64,000 nt of DNA from Neckera pumila (lineage: Eukaryota; Streptophyta; Bryopsida; Hypnales; Neckeraceae): NCBI GenBank assembly GCA_963969595.1, contig OZ018418.1, positions 8,437,001 to 8,501,000 of the forward strand. Direction: 5' to 3'. Positions 12,701 to 24,400 of the stretch are shown here, one piece after another. Under the pieces are notes generated by a model. That model was not told the DNA's origin. It ran no database searches and saw only the letters and a list, made by a program, of their open reading frames with translations. The position numbers and the translations under genes are program-made. Each line of letters starts with the position of its first letter. The stretch's first letter is position 1.

Positions 12701-14430
12701 CTGTGAATCCTATTCCAGAAAATGGAGCTCTAAGTTTAGTGCAATCACGAAAACTTCATGTTTGGATTATTTACGACTTGCACATTTTCTTTTTTGCGCT
12801 CATGTCATTTAGTGTTCTTGACATTTTAGTTTTTGGTTTTTTGAAATACAAGGCGTGGTAAGATGATTTTACTTTCTCAGTCTGTGAATAGTGTTCAAGG
12901 AAATGGGGCTCTAAATTTAGTGCAACTACAAAATCTTCATGTTTGAATTATTTACAACTTGTGCATTTTGTTTTTTGTGCTCATTGCATTCAAACTTCGT
13001 GACATTTTAATTTTTGGTTCTTCAAAATACAGCGCATACTTAATTGATTTTACTTTTTTAGTCTGTGAATAATGTTCAAGAAAATGGGGCTCTAAATTTA
13101 GTGCAACTACAAAATCTTCATGTTTGGATTATTTACAACTTGTACATTTTCCTTTTCACGCTCTTTGCATTCAAAGTTCATGGCATTTTAGTTTTTGGTT
13201 CTTTGAACTAGAAGACATAGTTCATTTATTTTATCTCTTTGTGAATAATGTTCTAGAAAATGGGGCTCTAAATTTGGTGCATTCACAAAATCTTCATGTT
13301 TGGATTCTTTACAACTTGTACATTTTGTTTTGGCGCTCATTGCATTCAGATTTCATGACATTTTAGTTTTTGGCTCTTTGAAATACAACGCATGGTTAAT
13401 TGATTTTATTGTCTCACCCTGTGAATTCTGTTCAAGAAAATGGGGCTCTAAATTTAGTGCAATCACAAAATCTTCATGTTTGGATTATTTACAACTTGTA
13501 CATTTTGTTTTTTGCTCTCATTGCAATCAAAGTTTATAACATTTTTGTTTTTGGTTCTTTGAAATATATTGCATGGTTAATTGTTTTTTCTCAATCCGTG
13601 AATAATGTTCAAGAAAATGGGGCTCTAAATTTAGTGCGTTCACGAAAGCTTCATGTTTGGATTATTTCCAACTTGTCCTTTTTTTTTACAAGCTCTTTGC
13701 GTTCAAATTTCATGACATATTAATTTTTGGTTCTTTGCAATAGAAGACATTGTTCAGTGATTTTATTTTTATGTGAATAATGTTCAAGAAAATGGGGCTC
13801 TACTTTTCGTGCACTCACAAAGTCTTCATGTTCGGATTATTTACAACTTGTACATTTCCTTTTCCACGCTCTTTGTGTTCAAATTTCATGACATTTTAGT
13901 TTTTGGTTCTTTGAAATTCATTGTATGGTTAATTGATTTTATTTTTGCATTCTATGAATAATGTGCTAGAAAATGGGGCTCTTAATTTACTGCGCTCATG
14001 AAATCTTCATGTTTGGATTACTATAGCTTGTGCATTTTTTTTTGGTGCTCATTGCATTCAAATTTCATGACATTTTAGTTTTTGGTTCTTTGAAATACTA
14101 TTCATGGTTAATTGATTTTATTTTCTCAGTCTGTGAATAATATTCAAGAAAATGGGGCTCGAAATTTAGTGCGCTTTTAAAATCTTCATGTTTGGATTAT
14201 TTACAACTTGTGCATTTTTTTTTGGCGCCTTTTGCTTTCAAATCTCATGACATTTTAGATTTTAGTTTCTGGAACTATTGGGGACAAGTAGTTCTTTTTT
14301 TTCATCATTTGTGGAGTGCATGGAAGAAACGTTGGCACGAATTTTAGTGCCACATGAATTCTTTTTGATTGGATTATTTACAACTTGTACATTTTTTTTC
14401 ACGCTATTTGCATTTGAATTTCCCCTACTC
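6768..14430. repeat. Satellite array, ~41 monomers of ~181 bp
   Basis: A head-to-tail tandem repeat. Each monomer carries, in order: CATTTTAGTTTTTGGTTC; TTTGAAATACA; GGTTAATTGATTTTATT; TGTGAATAATGTTCAAG; AAATGGGGCTCTAA; TTTAGTGCAAT; CACAAAATCTTCATG; TTTGGATTATTTACAACTTG; and GCGCTCATTGCATTCAA. Successive copies of the first landmark are ~181 bp apart (about 6953, 7133, 7314). A variant monomer replaces the AAATACA segment with CTAGAAGACATAGTTCA. The period is 181 (1 mod 3), so the many 60-100 codon frames here are side products and not genes. Truncated or rearranged monomers occur near 12195 and 12470. The last monomers (after about 14250) fade out. The nucleosome-like length is typical of plant satellites. 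Confidence 0.95.
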
Positions 14431-14515
14431 TTGTTGCCGATTTGCAAAAGAACCTCCCCTGTTAAGATGGCATTTATAGCAATTGTACTGGATATAGAGT
14501 ACCGTTACGGATATC

Positions 14516-14613
14516 GTATCCATATCCATATCCATGTGTATATCCATATGTATATATATCCACATATATGTATCCACATATATATATATATACATGGATA
14601 TGGATATGGATAC
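14516..14613. repeat. Perfect 22-bp-arm hairpin around an AT/TATCCA tract
   Basis: A perfect inverted repeat, with left arm 14516-14537 and right arm 14592-14613. Both arms are built of TATCCA or ATGGATA hexamers, and the loop of about 54 bp is made of TATATCCACATA-type simple repeat. It sits just outside the satellite array. A microsatellite that expanded as a palindrome, or a small foldback element, would explain it. Confidence 0.8.
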
Positions 14614-15918
14614 ATTTTGATAACTAAAGTTGTATCAATTTTTTTAAAATTATAATCGTACAAATTTAAACTGGACATGTTAGAGATTGCATATGAAAAG
14701 AAAATAGAAAAATATCACTTATGGAGTAAAAGATTATAATCTTTGACCATGAGGGTACTAGAATTGCAAAAATCAGTCAACTTTCTTTACACAAGTCAAA
14801 TCTGAGAAGTTGGTGACCAAGAAATTATGAGATGAAAAGGCCTAATTTGTTTAATCCAAATCAATTTATGACTTCTAAAAATCTACTCTACAATTTTTTA
14901 AATTAGTTTTGCATGAGGTTTATTCTTCAACATCTAGTGTATTTGAAGCTCATTTCCAAGAGCTCTGAATACTACTGGAAGTCAACATTGCAATAGGTAC
15001 CCTTGTACAAAAACATGAATAGAAAAATCACTATCATTTATTTTCAAGATTGGATTTTTGGAGCTAAAATTAGACTCTAAGAATAACTTTAAAAAAATAT
15101 AAACTTTAAAAAATAGCAACTTGGTTAGGTTTAATTTAACTTCAAAGTTCTGCAAATACTAGATTTGGGTGCCTTGGGCATTTACGGGGTTGAAGTCCAA
15201 AATCCTAGACTCTAGTTTAAGAAAAAAAAACCCTCTAGAACCTAGACATATATCATAAGAAAAATAACTAGGAAGGTTCATCCACAAAGGAAGAAACCCC
15301 GAAAATCTCCAAAAAAAATGATTGGACAATTAGTTTAATAGTGAATAGGAATATACTTCCCAAGAAAGTCAATGGATCTCATTATGAAGAAACACCTCTA
15401 AATGGATGAGGGTTTTTCCTAGCGTACAAGTGGCGGAGACAAAACTTCTCGGGCACTTCTTCAATAAAAACACACCTAAATCTAAACGAATCTTTGGAAG
15501 CCGCTAGCAGAAAGTACTCTAACAGGGTGCGATGATTCTGAGGAATCTCGAATTCAAATTTCTCTGTTCCCGCGGCACTTCATTTCCGCTCCTTTGACCG
15601 CCAAAAATTCCTCCTCTCTTGATTGCAACCTCATGTCGCGATCTTCTTCTCGCAGGGCAGATACACAGCTCCAGAGCTCCCGTCAATCTTGTCTATTACA
15701 CAATGTTCTTGCGGGGATTTTACTATTTTTCACCTCTCTTAAAGAGTCTGACTCCTTCTGTCCCTATTGTTTGAGGCTTTCTGCCGGAAAAGAGCTAGGC
15801 AGTTGGGCTACCAAAAGGACTGTACAATAAGTTTTTACTGTCCATTTTGGAGATATTCAAGCGGTAAATTTTTGAGCGGTATATGTTCAATGTTCTGGGT
15901 CTAGTGTTTCAAGAATGA
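14614..15918. other. Non-coding region
   Basis: AT-rich until about 15480, then more mixed. The 78-codon frame at 15594-15830 is serine/leucine-rich without a recognised domain and has no paralogue in the window. I see no supported gene. Confidence 0.35.
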
Positions 15919-16020
15919 CTCAAGATGCCCCATGCCTATGATGCCCCATGCGTATCATCCGGCCCCATGCCCATCATCCCCCCCATGCCCATCATCCCCT
16001 CCATGGGCATCATTCCGGTT
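15919..16020. repeat. Short degenerate minisatellite (ATGCCCATCATCCCC-like)
   Basis: Five to six imperfect head-to-tail copies of an ~18-bp unit containing CCCATGCCCATCATCC. The first units are shorter (GATGCCCCATGC). It is C-rich on the plus strand, unlike its surroundings. No coding role is visible. Confidence 0.65.
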
Positions 16021-16515
16021 CTTATGCCACATGCAGCTCCATATACGCATTCAATTGTGATGTTCTCTTCAAGCAACCAGGTCGTTTTTAGGGTTTAGAT
16101 TTTTTGGACCTTGTTTTGCGGCAATTGTATTTGAGGGTGATGACGACGTTTTCTTGCGCGGCTTTAGGGGCAGCTACAATTCGTTGGTGCTACGGTTTGG
16201 ATATGCAAGGGAGACTAGTGGGCTTCTGTTTTACTATCTACGTTGTCATTGTCGTTTTGGATACTGCCCACGCTCAATTCTATTCTACTGATGCAAGTTT
16301 TGTCTTTAGACGTGTATATAGTTTTAGGATATTGTACAATTTTGTTTAAGCTCCGATTTTGACCAAAGCATTCTTAGATTTTGAAGTAGTTCAGCATCAT
16401 TGTTGTATGAGTGTTTACTGCAATCATGAGCGGTTTAGTCACGTATGAGTGTCTCAAGCTATCATGAGCGGTTTCAGGCATGTATGTTTCAGGACAACAA
16501 CAATGAAGCGTATCT

Positions 16516-18292
16516 ATGGCGGCATTTGTATCCACAGCATCCGATCCGTCTGCAAAAGTTGATATAAACTGCAAGGATACTGGAGGATCCACTGTGTCCT
16601 GGGAGAATGTGTTGAATGACCAATTCCTAGTGAATATACGGCACATTTTGGCAAAGATTCAGAATCTGCCTGCTAGACCCATAAGCAAAGCGGACTTGCT
16701 ATGGGATCTTTGGGAGATGCGACTTGTGCAACGCGGGAAGGGAAACCCCAGTAAGGATCGAGTTGTCGTTGAGTAGTGTTTCATCCCCAGTATCAGGGTG
16801 CAGGTGTTCATATGCGGAATGGAGAACAGCAATGGAGTAGTAACCTGCAAGTACGTGAAGATCCGCACCAAGCAAGACAAGGGAGAGCTTGATTTCTGTG
16901 CTACAAAAAGTGCCGCCAAGGAGGTAGTTTGATATATCTTCTTTTCTTCCCTCATGCCCTAATTCAGTACACTCTCGCATGGATCCGTCTTTATTGCTCA
17001 ATTCCACAATGTTTCTCATCCCGCGTGCCTGCTTTTTGTTTATTCAATTATCACTGCCAATATGGTCCGCAAGACCATAGTCCAAACAAAAAAAGGGTAA
17101 CGTCCTTGTTATTGCCAAAGCAAAGATCAAAGGCTATTGTCGCTAGAGCGGCATTGACAAGACATTCCAAAGCCAAAAAATCAGCAAACCCAGATGGAGA
17201 AATGCACCCGGACAATCCACCGAAGAGAAGGGGGAGGAAAAAGTCCACAGCAGATCAACTTGCAGGGATTGTGGCTAGTAACCCCAAACGCACATGAAAG
17301 GTGAAAGAGTCCTCATGGACTAATGTAGCTGTTCATGAGCCCATCTCCACCATAGACGTGGTGGCCCTCGCACAAACTGCGAATCCCAACCAAAAGCTAT
17401 GCACAATACAACAACAGAGTGCGAAGGGGCTGCCGGGAAACACTAAATGTCCACAAAAACAGAGGCCTCAAAAAGATGAAGCTCTTAATCCCTTTCGCCC
17501 TATCCTTCTGTTGGGCCTAAATTCCAATGTTCAAGGGCAGGCCAGTGGCAATTCATTTCTAGCAGAGATTGCAGACATTGATTCGGCAATAGAGGTCTTT
17601 GACGTAGAACAGTATCCGGACCCAAAGCATGATCAAGACATTGAATTCCCTACTTTGTCCACCTCCATGGACAGTATGACTTGGCAAAATAGAAAACCGG
17701 TATAGTACAAGCGGCCCCAAGTTGGTAAAGTGCACGTGCACGCGTTTAGAGGCAACACCTGCAAACACAAGGTAAAGGTCTTGAAAATGCTTCATCCGTG
17801 ATTGGCTAAAGGGACTATTGCTAGGCATTGTGGAGCACTGAATGAGATGGCTACAACAAATTTAGGGCACTTCTTAACCCCACGAAGGGCCAAGTGTCCT
17901 GCCCACTCAACCCCCCCTCACTCCAAAGGCCCTTCGTCTACCTCCAGGACTGGTAGACAGGCTGAGGTCAACCCCATTGATCTACATAGCACTTTGATAG
18001 CGCAGTCTCTAGAAATTCTAGATTTTGTTTCAGGGAACCGCACTCTAATGGAATACATGCATGCGGATTTGCACAGGCTGCTTGGAAAGATGAAGATCTT
18101 GGCGAGCAACATGGAGTCCAGAATTGTCCACCCTTAGAGGTCCAGTCCAGTGTTCTAGCCAATACAGAATGGGATGGGAATGCGGTTGGGACGCATGAGA
18201 GACATGTTGGAGAGAAGCACCAGAACTTCCATGTCAAGAAGATTGTGCTTGGGAGGGGAATCACCCGCTTGATAGTAGGTGGAATTAATTGA
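16516..18292 (+). pseudogene. AT-hook-like hypothetical protein gene, interrupted
   Basis: Family not recognised. The first frame (16516-16776) has a moderately conserved-looking segment ending in LVQRGKG. A second likely exon (about 16808-16923) precedes a GT at GAG|GTAGTT, with an acceptor in the region before 17060. The next frame carries a basic, proline-rich PPKRRGRKKS block near 17220-17250, which looks like an AT-hook core (RGR) or nuclear localisation signal, so a DNA-binding role is possible. The frame then runs on with in-frame TGA near 17295, TAG at 17703 and TGA at 17799. After a one-base shift near 18130 it reaches its last stop (TGA 18290-18292). All interruptions are compatible with C-to-T changes of CGA or CAG. 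Nothing ties it directly to the transposase except position. Confidence 0.45.
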
Positions 18293-19189
18293 AGTTCCTG
18301 TTTGGGGCTTTCTTGTTTTGGACAACTCAGCATTTGAAACACTATTGCACGATTTTCATTAAACATATGCTTACAGTTGAAGCGTCAATGGTTGATTAAA
18401 TGATGAAGACACTTTCGGCTACTTGCACTTAGCCAGAGAAATCGGGTCTAGAATCTTGCTGTCTAGGTGTATAGTTCGGAAACAAGGAATGCAAGTTCAA
18501 ATTCAAACTTACCTACATGTTCCTTGATGAATCACGGATCATTGTCTTCAAAAGAGTCGTCCGAATGTGCCGAAACATTGTAAGGAAATAGCAACATGAC
18601 CATGAAGGCAAAAGAATATCATCATTGAACTAATCCAAGCTAGGTTAGTGATTTAATTGAAAATTGTTAAAGTTGTCCCGACTACGAGGGTTGATTCTTG
18701 ACAATCTCATGTTAATCCCCCGGCCCACCTGCTCTATGGGCACAAGTACAATTTAGTGCATGCAAACAACAGTGATGATTCCGGACTCTGAGTTTTGAAA
18801 AAGACATATAGAGACAACTTTACAAGACTTATAAAATGCATTCACCGGTTTTGCCCCTACTTGAAGGGGCTACAAAAAGTGTACACTATGTATCAGGTAT
18901 ACTCACTGTTAACATACTATACTTTGCATACTCTCTAAAGTTCTACAGCCAGGAACACTAAATCCCGAGAGGCCTATGTACGCTGGCTTTCCAATATTCT
19001 TATGCTTCAAGACAACATAATCATGCTGGACTCCTTCTGCGGTGCAAATATCACTTTGTACGGCTCGTTGTACTCCTCCAAAATAGACATACATGATAGC
19101 TCATCTACCACTGCAGTAATGACACTCTTCTGCAATTCACAACCTCATTCCGCAATATTAACCTGAAAATGAAACATAGACGAAGTGTG
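18293..19189. other. Non-coding spacer, possible 3' region of the Ulp1 gene
   Basis: No supported gene. The minus-strand frame 18909-19094 has the same polarity as the protease gene and could be the tail of its last exon, since coding-like sequence with several stops continues past the catalytic Cys. I see no repeat. Confidence 0.35.
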
Positions 19190-21494
19190 ATACTAGTCCA
19201 GAATGGGTTTGTTGCCATGGAATATTCTAAGGTAGGACTCTATGTAACGGAGTACGTAGAAGCCACACTCATAATTACCTAATTGAGCAAAGCATTTGAC
19301 AGTTTCCGCAACCTTCGGCAAGCTCAGTCACGGTTCGTGCAGCAACTCCCACACATGCCGCACACATCCAACGTACTCCACGTCCTTGGCCCCAGAGTGC
19401 ATGTTTGCGCTATCTAGGTGCATCACTTGAGTCTGCGTAAATATATACAGCGACTGGTGTTTCCTGTTGACATACAGATCAAGGACTTCCATGTCTGTAG
19501 GGCACGTAGGATAGAAATGAAATTGCACTAAGTACTGACGATCCCATTTCAGGAGGGCCTCCTCCGTTTTTGCATCCCATGCGCCGGGAAGGGTCCCTTG
19601 CATAAAAGACAACGCAACGTACACCTTGGCACGTGCTGCGGCCAGAACACTGGATGTCGTTGACCAGGACGGATCGCTGCATCTGCAAAACAATAACAGA
19701 CTCATGCACTATAACGGTTTCAGGGTCCACATGCTACTGCGATAGGAACTGCGCCGGTGAACCTAACGCGGTTGTCAACCATCCCTAAAAATTGAAAGGG
19801 TGCTTCAAAAATGTAGGAACTGATGGTGCGGAGGAGGTCACTGTGGCTACAATATAAAGAGCGCACAGCCGCTCGACTGACTCCAAAGATTGGGCAGCAT
19901 AGTTGACAAAACCTCCCGTACAGAGATGTCATTGCGATGCGGAGCACCCTGACAAGGTGCGTTGGCGGGAGACGCGGCACTCGCTTCACCAGTAGTATGG
20001 GGCGGACCTTGTTTGCCTCCTTGTCTGAAACAAATAATAGCACAGTCAAAAAAACTGATTGTATGACACAGAGACTTCCAAGACGGAACTATATATCAAA
20101 ACCTGCGACATTCCAAGAACTTAAGGAAAACACTTACCATTGTGGCGCCAGGGAAGTGGTGGCAACTTGTGTAAAATGTTCACTTGCAACACCACCCACC
20201 ACAGAGGGCATCAATTCCACCGATAGCTCTCACGACAGAATTAAATGTCGTGTCGGAATTGCGGGACTGCGTCAAACACGAGTCTCTCTTCTCCTGAGTG
20301 AAGTTCATGACATCTGTCTTTGAAGCTTTGAGAGTCTTTTAGAAACTGAAGATACTTGGCAAGGAGCTCAATATCCGGGGGGATCCGACGATAGGTGACA
20401 TGCTGACATACAAAGGTTACAGTGCGCCAAATTGTTGCACTGTCAGGGTATTCTTCTTCCTACATAAGACAAAATGACACTGTTTTAGCGAAATACAATC
20501 GAACCAGCAGAGAAAAACACTGACTGAATCTCAATTCTGGGCATAACACAAGGGAATGAAGGCACCTATTTCTTACTAGCGCCTTGCACGACCACCACAT
20601 CGCTGCCTCACAAGTGGCAGCTTGGAAATGTCCCACGACCCAGGATGATTCAAAGTCACATTTAAACTTCTTTGCTGTCTGACACCAATACTCCCAATCA
20701 AGCAATTGCGGCCTGTTCTTCAGGAGGTGAAAAATGTTTGGCTCCAGGATGGGCTCCGGTGGCTTTTTCCTCCAAAAATTAGTCCCAAGTGCATCAGCCT
20801 TTACTTGTGCCTTCATCTGAACTTCACGCTCATCTCGCTCCAAGCGCGCAAAATGGCCAGAGTTGGTGGCCTCCAACCCCGGGTGATACACCCGAGTCTA
20901 AGGTGAGCCCACATCGTACATCCAATACTGCTAGAGTGTTGCGTTTCCCTCAAAGTTCCCAGTCCATGGAACTATGTCCAGACCTTGGTTTTCTTGACTG
21001 CCTTCAAGAGGATTGCTGTCTTCTTGTGCTTGACATGATAGGTTGTGCATGGGCAAGTCATTTGGGACAACTGCATCATCCGCCAGCGACGTCTTAAGCT
21101 GCGCCGCAAAAAAATGCAGAGCGCCAGCACTGTCAACACTTACCAATATAGGTGAGACATCTAGCATCTGGCAAGCATCAGCCGGGTCCGCCATATTGTC
21201 CATGTCGCCGTCATGACCACGTCCTTTGCTATCTTTGTCTAGGCACAAGTCGTCAGATCCATCCTCGGATAGCACCACATGCGGATTAAGATGACGCGGG
21301 TGGGGCAAGGGAGCCGGCTTCGCCCGTTTAGCAACGGGCGCCACCTCCATTGGAAGTGATGTAGCGTGCTTTATCGGACTAAGCCCATCCAGCAGGCCCC
21401 TCTTTGCCCTCCTCGCTTCTAGCTTTGCGTGCACAGTCTTGTGAATTGTGTCCCCTTCAACCGGGCGCGGGCTAATGGCGAGTAATGCCTGCAC
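19190..21494 (-). pseudogene. 3' half of zinc-finger/Ulp1 gene: C48 cysteine protease
   Basis: Minus-strand coding region whose C-terminal part has the Ulp1/SENP (peptidase C48) signature. It has His in RKHQSLY (codon 19457-19459), Asp in MHLDSA (19412-19414), an oxyanion-hole Gln in AQLGNYECG (19283-19285) and the nucleophile Cys in ECGFYVLRYIE (19265-19267). The Gln lies six residues before the Cys, as in SENP enzymes. Such proteases remove SUMO or related modifiers, and captured copies are common in plant MULE and CACTA transposons. Upstream segments lie at 21494-20905 and 20904-20577. A GT-AG intron at 20460-20576 joins two frames in phase, and further exons follow (acceptors near 20028 and 19690). 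Breaks: two in-frame TAGs near 20931 and 20905, a TAA/frameshift near 20230, and a TGA just before the catalytic region. The 5' half of the gene lies beyond insertion A at 25012-27122. Confidence 0.7.
20460..20576 (-). other. Intron of the Ulp1-like gene (GT-AG, 117 bp)
   Basis: On the minus strand the donor reads GCGCTA|GTAAGAAA and the acceptor reads TTTGTCTTATGTAG|GAAG. Removing the 117 bp joins the frames on both sides in phase 0 and makes one continuous protein segment. This shows that the locus descended from a spliced eukaryotic gene and was not retroposed. Confidence 0.65.
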
Positions 21495-24400
21495 TATGGG
21501 AATACAAAAATTCCAAATAGATAGGAAATAGAATAAAACTTGGGTAAGAATAGTCTAAATTTTTTGAATTTGTTATTAGTATCTAGGAATCCGAGTCAGC
21601 TACAAAGCAATTTGAAATTAGCTGATATCTGGATTGCTAGAACTGTTAAACCAGATAAGTAATCCGGTGAATGACGGAACTTGGAAGGAAGGATCCGGAT
21701 CCGGAAAGCCTATGTCCTAGCCTTCCGGCCTAGAAACCCTAGGGTTTTGTTATGAGAATGGGCACATACCCGTTCCCTTGGGGAACTGTCGGCCGAGCAT
21801 TGGGTACTTAAGGGCTCTCGGCTCTCATTCTCTCCTCTCTTTTTCTTTGCGAACTTGTGACTTGCGCTTAGTGAGTGAAAGTCTGGTGAGTTAGGACCGT
21901 GCTAGGGAGCGATTGGTGAGGTTGTTGCCGATTGCACCGGATTAGTTGAGTCGATGAGCTATGGCGGGGCCGGCCTGGATGCTCTATCCGGCAATTCCTA
22001 AGGATCCGAAGGTACGGAAGTAGCTGGAAGAGGACTTAGAGGCAATAGGATGCGTTGGGTTGTTGTGGGGCCCTTGGAGTTTAAAGAGTGACAAGATTAT
22101 TGCAGAACTTGTAGGAAAAATACCAAACCAATATCAATTGACCGTGAGAGGTCAACCCAAGTTTTGGACAAAGGTTGTTCGAGCGGAGGTGTATTTGTTC
22201 CACAAGACTGGATTCAAGTTAGCTCCCCAGAATGATAAGACCGGGCATAGTAAGTTCCGGGGTCCGGCACATTCCAAGGGATACAGTATTCACGACTATA
22301 TTAAGAATAGGCATAGCCGGATGTTAAAATTTCTGATTCCGATTATGTATCCGGAGAAGCCAACCCAGGTTACGGCCACAGTTGCAAGTACCATTTTCGG
22401 AGCGATGGAAGGTAGAGCCGTGAAATGGGGGAGACTCATTGCGGATGTAGTCTCCAAGTTAGTTTTGTGTGCCATCGTCGGAAAAGCCACCCCACTCAAC
22501 CCGTATTTGTTTCACCTCTACCATCAGCAGCAAGTTTTGAGTGATCCGGGACAGCAAGCATACCTCCACGGGGAAGAGGTCTTGAAGTACGGGTTTACAA
22601 ATAAAATTTAACCAGAGCAGAATATCCAAGCCGAATCCAAAGAGGAAGAATCAGAGTAGTTGCCCTTGCATCACAAGCGGATCAAGAGACAAAAGTCGAC
22701 AGATCAGACTGCGCAAGGCAAACTGGTTATTTTGGATGAAGAAGAGCAATCCAATTATCCGGAAAACGAGCACATGAAGGAATTCTGGAGACGTGGACTT
22801 CAGTGGGTCAACCAATGCCGGTCTATCCACAACGAGATGTCAAATTATATCACGGGAGCCATGACACTACTGGGAGTTCAGGGACCGGAGCAGATAGCTG
22901 ACGTGATCCGGCAAAGGATGGATCCAAGGGCGCTGAGGGAGAAGGAGCTCCGGATCGAGGATTTGCCGCAAGATCGGACCAATCTTCAATCACAAGTGTT
23001 GCAGTTGCAAGGGAAGCTAGACTTGGCGAGGACAAAGGAGTCAAACGCTGCCGGCCTTGTCCGGAATTTGTCAGCTTTGGTTGCACCTCCGGCGGAGCAA
23101 GTGATCAGAGCCAAGCTCTTCACCGACAAGCTGAAGGTCAAAGCTCACCCTTCCGGAACAAACATGCTGAAGGTACTCATTGACTACCAAGCCCGGGTGG
23201 AGAAGGTGTTCAAGGAGATGCGACACCTGCTGGGGCAACTGGATCTAGGTAAGGTCTTGGATTTATTTGAATAGTTTCCGGATGCTGTGGATGCCCAGAA
23301 TTACTTGCAAACTCTGGCTAGGTCGGTAGGACCGGAGCAAACTCCAGCCAGGTAGGTAGGACCGGATCAGATTTTTGTTAGAGGGCAGGATATGTTGATT
23401 GACAACTCCGATATTCCTCTGTTGATCAAAAAAGAGGGAACCGGAACATTTGTTCCGGTGAGGATGGAAGCACCGATTGTGATAGCGTTGGAAGCATCGA
23501 CTTCGAAAAAGGCAAAAGCTTTACTTCTAGGAACAAGCTCATCTTCTTCCCGAATAATGAGCCGGACCGACCGACTGGATCCGCGCTCTTTGCACCACCA
23601 AAGCCGGTTGTCCGTCGTAACTTGGGTGGGCCATCAGGTGTCATCACAAATCTGGCTTGGACTTATCCGGCCAATTTTGTGCACATAAAGCAAGCTTCTC
23701 CGCTCAAAGGTAAGAAATCCTAGTGGAGATCTCGGATGACAAGGAAGAAGAATGTGAGACCGGAAGGGAGTCAGAGGACAATGCCACTCCGCCTCAAGGA
23801 CGCCAGATCATAACCCGGGCGCAGACCAAAAACACGCCGGTCAAGTTGCCACCGACCAAGGCAAGGAGCAGAGTGAAGAAATCAAGGAGGAAGTAGTTAG
23901 TTTGTTAGTTTTTTGTATGTGATTTTTGAATTTGTTCCGCCTCGATTTTTTTGGAGGTGGGATCCAGTTCTAGATTTCTAGGAGGCCACCAGCCTGGATT
24001 TTTCGGTTATCTCGAAAGTTAGTGTGATTGGCCACCCTAATTTCAAGGTGTGCCCTTTTTGTTTTTTTGCTTTTTAGTTTGAGTTTTAAAGGGAAGGTGG
24101 GCTTGTTGTCCTCTCATTCCATCCTAGCCCATTAGAATGCATGTTGTTTATGTTATTTTGCTTTCTTTAAATCTGAGACCACTATGTGGACTTTTTTGAT
24201 TCCAACTATGTACGCAAATGTGTTGGATTGTTCATAAAGAGTGTTAAGGTGTGAGGAAGACGGGTGAGGGGGAGTCCGGATCTAAGGCAACCGGATTTTG
24301 ATCGATAGAGTGCGTTTGTGTGAAGGACTTGGATTTGTGAAAGAAGCTTAGTGCACTATGCTTTTAACCTGCTGGTGTAGTCCGGAAGGAGTGGAGTGGA

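Noticed and set aside
7104..13961. Many 60-107 codon ORFs with a repeated WIIYNLYILF / LVFGSLKYSAWLIDF-like theme
   Set aside because: They are translations of a 181-bp tandem repeat in shifting frames (181 is 1 mod 3). No start, splice or codon constraint is consistent across monomers.
6768..14430. CRISPR array
   Set aside because: Monomers are similar along their whole length, with no constant repeat and unique spacer alternation, and no cas genes are present. The context is eukaryotic.
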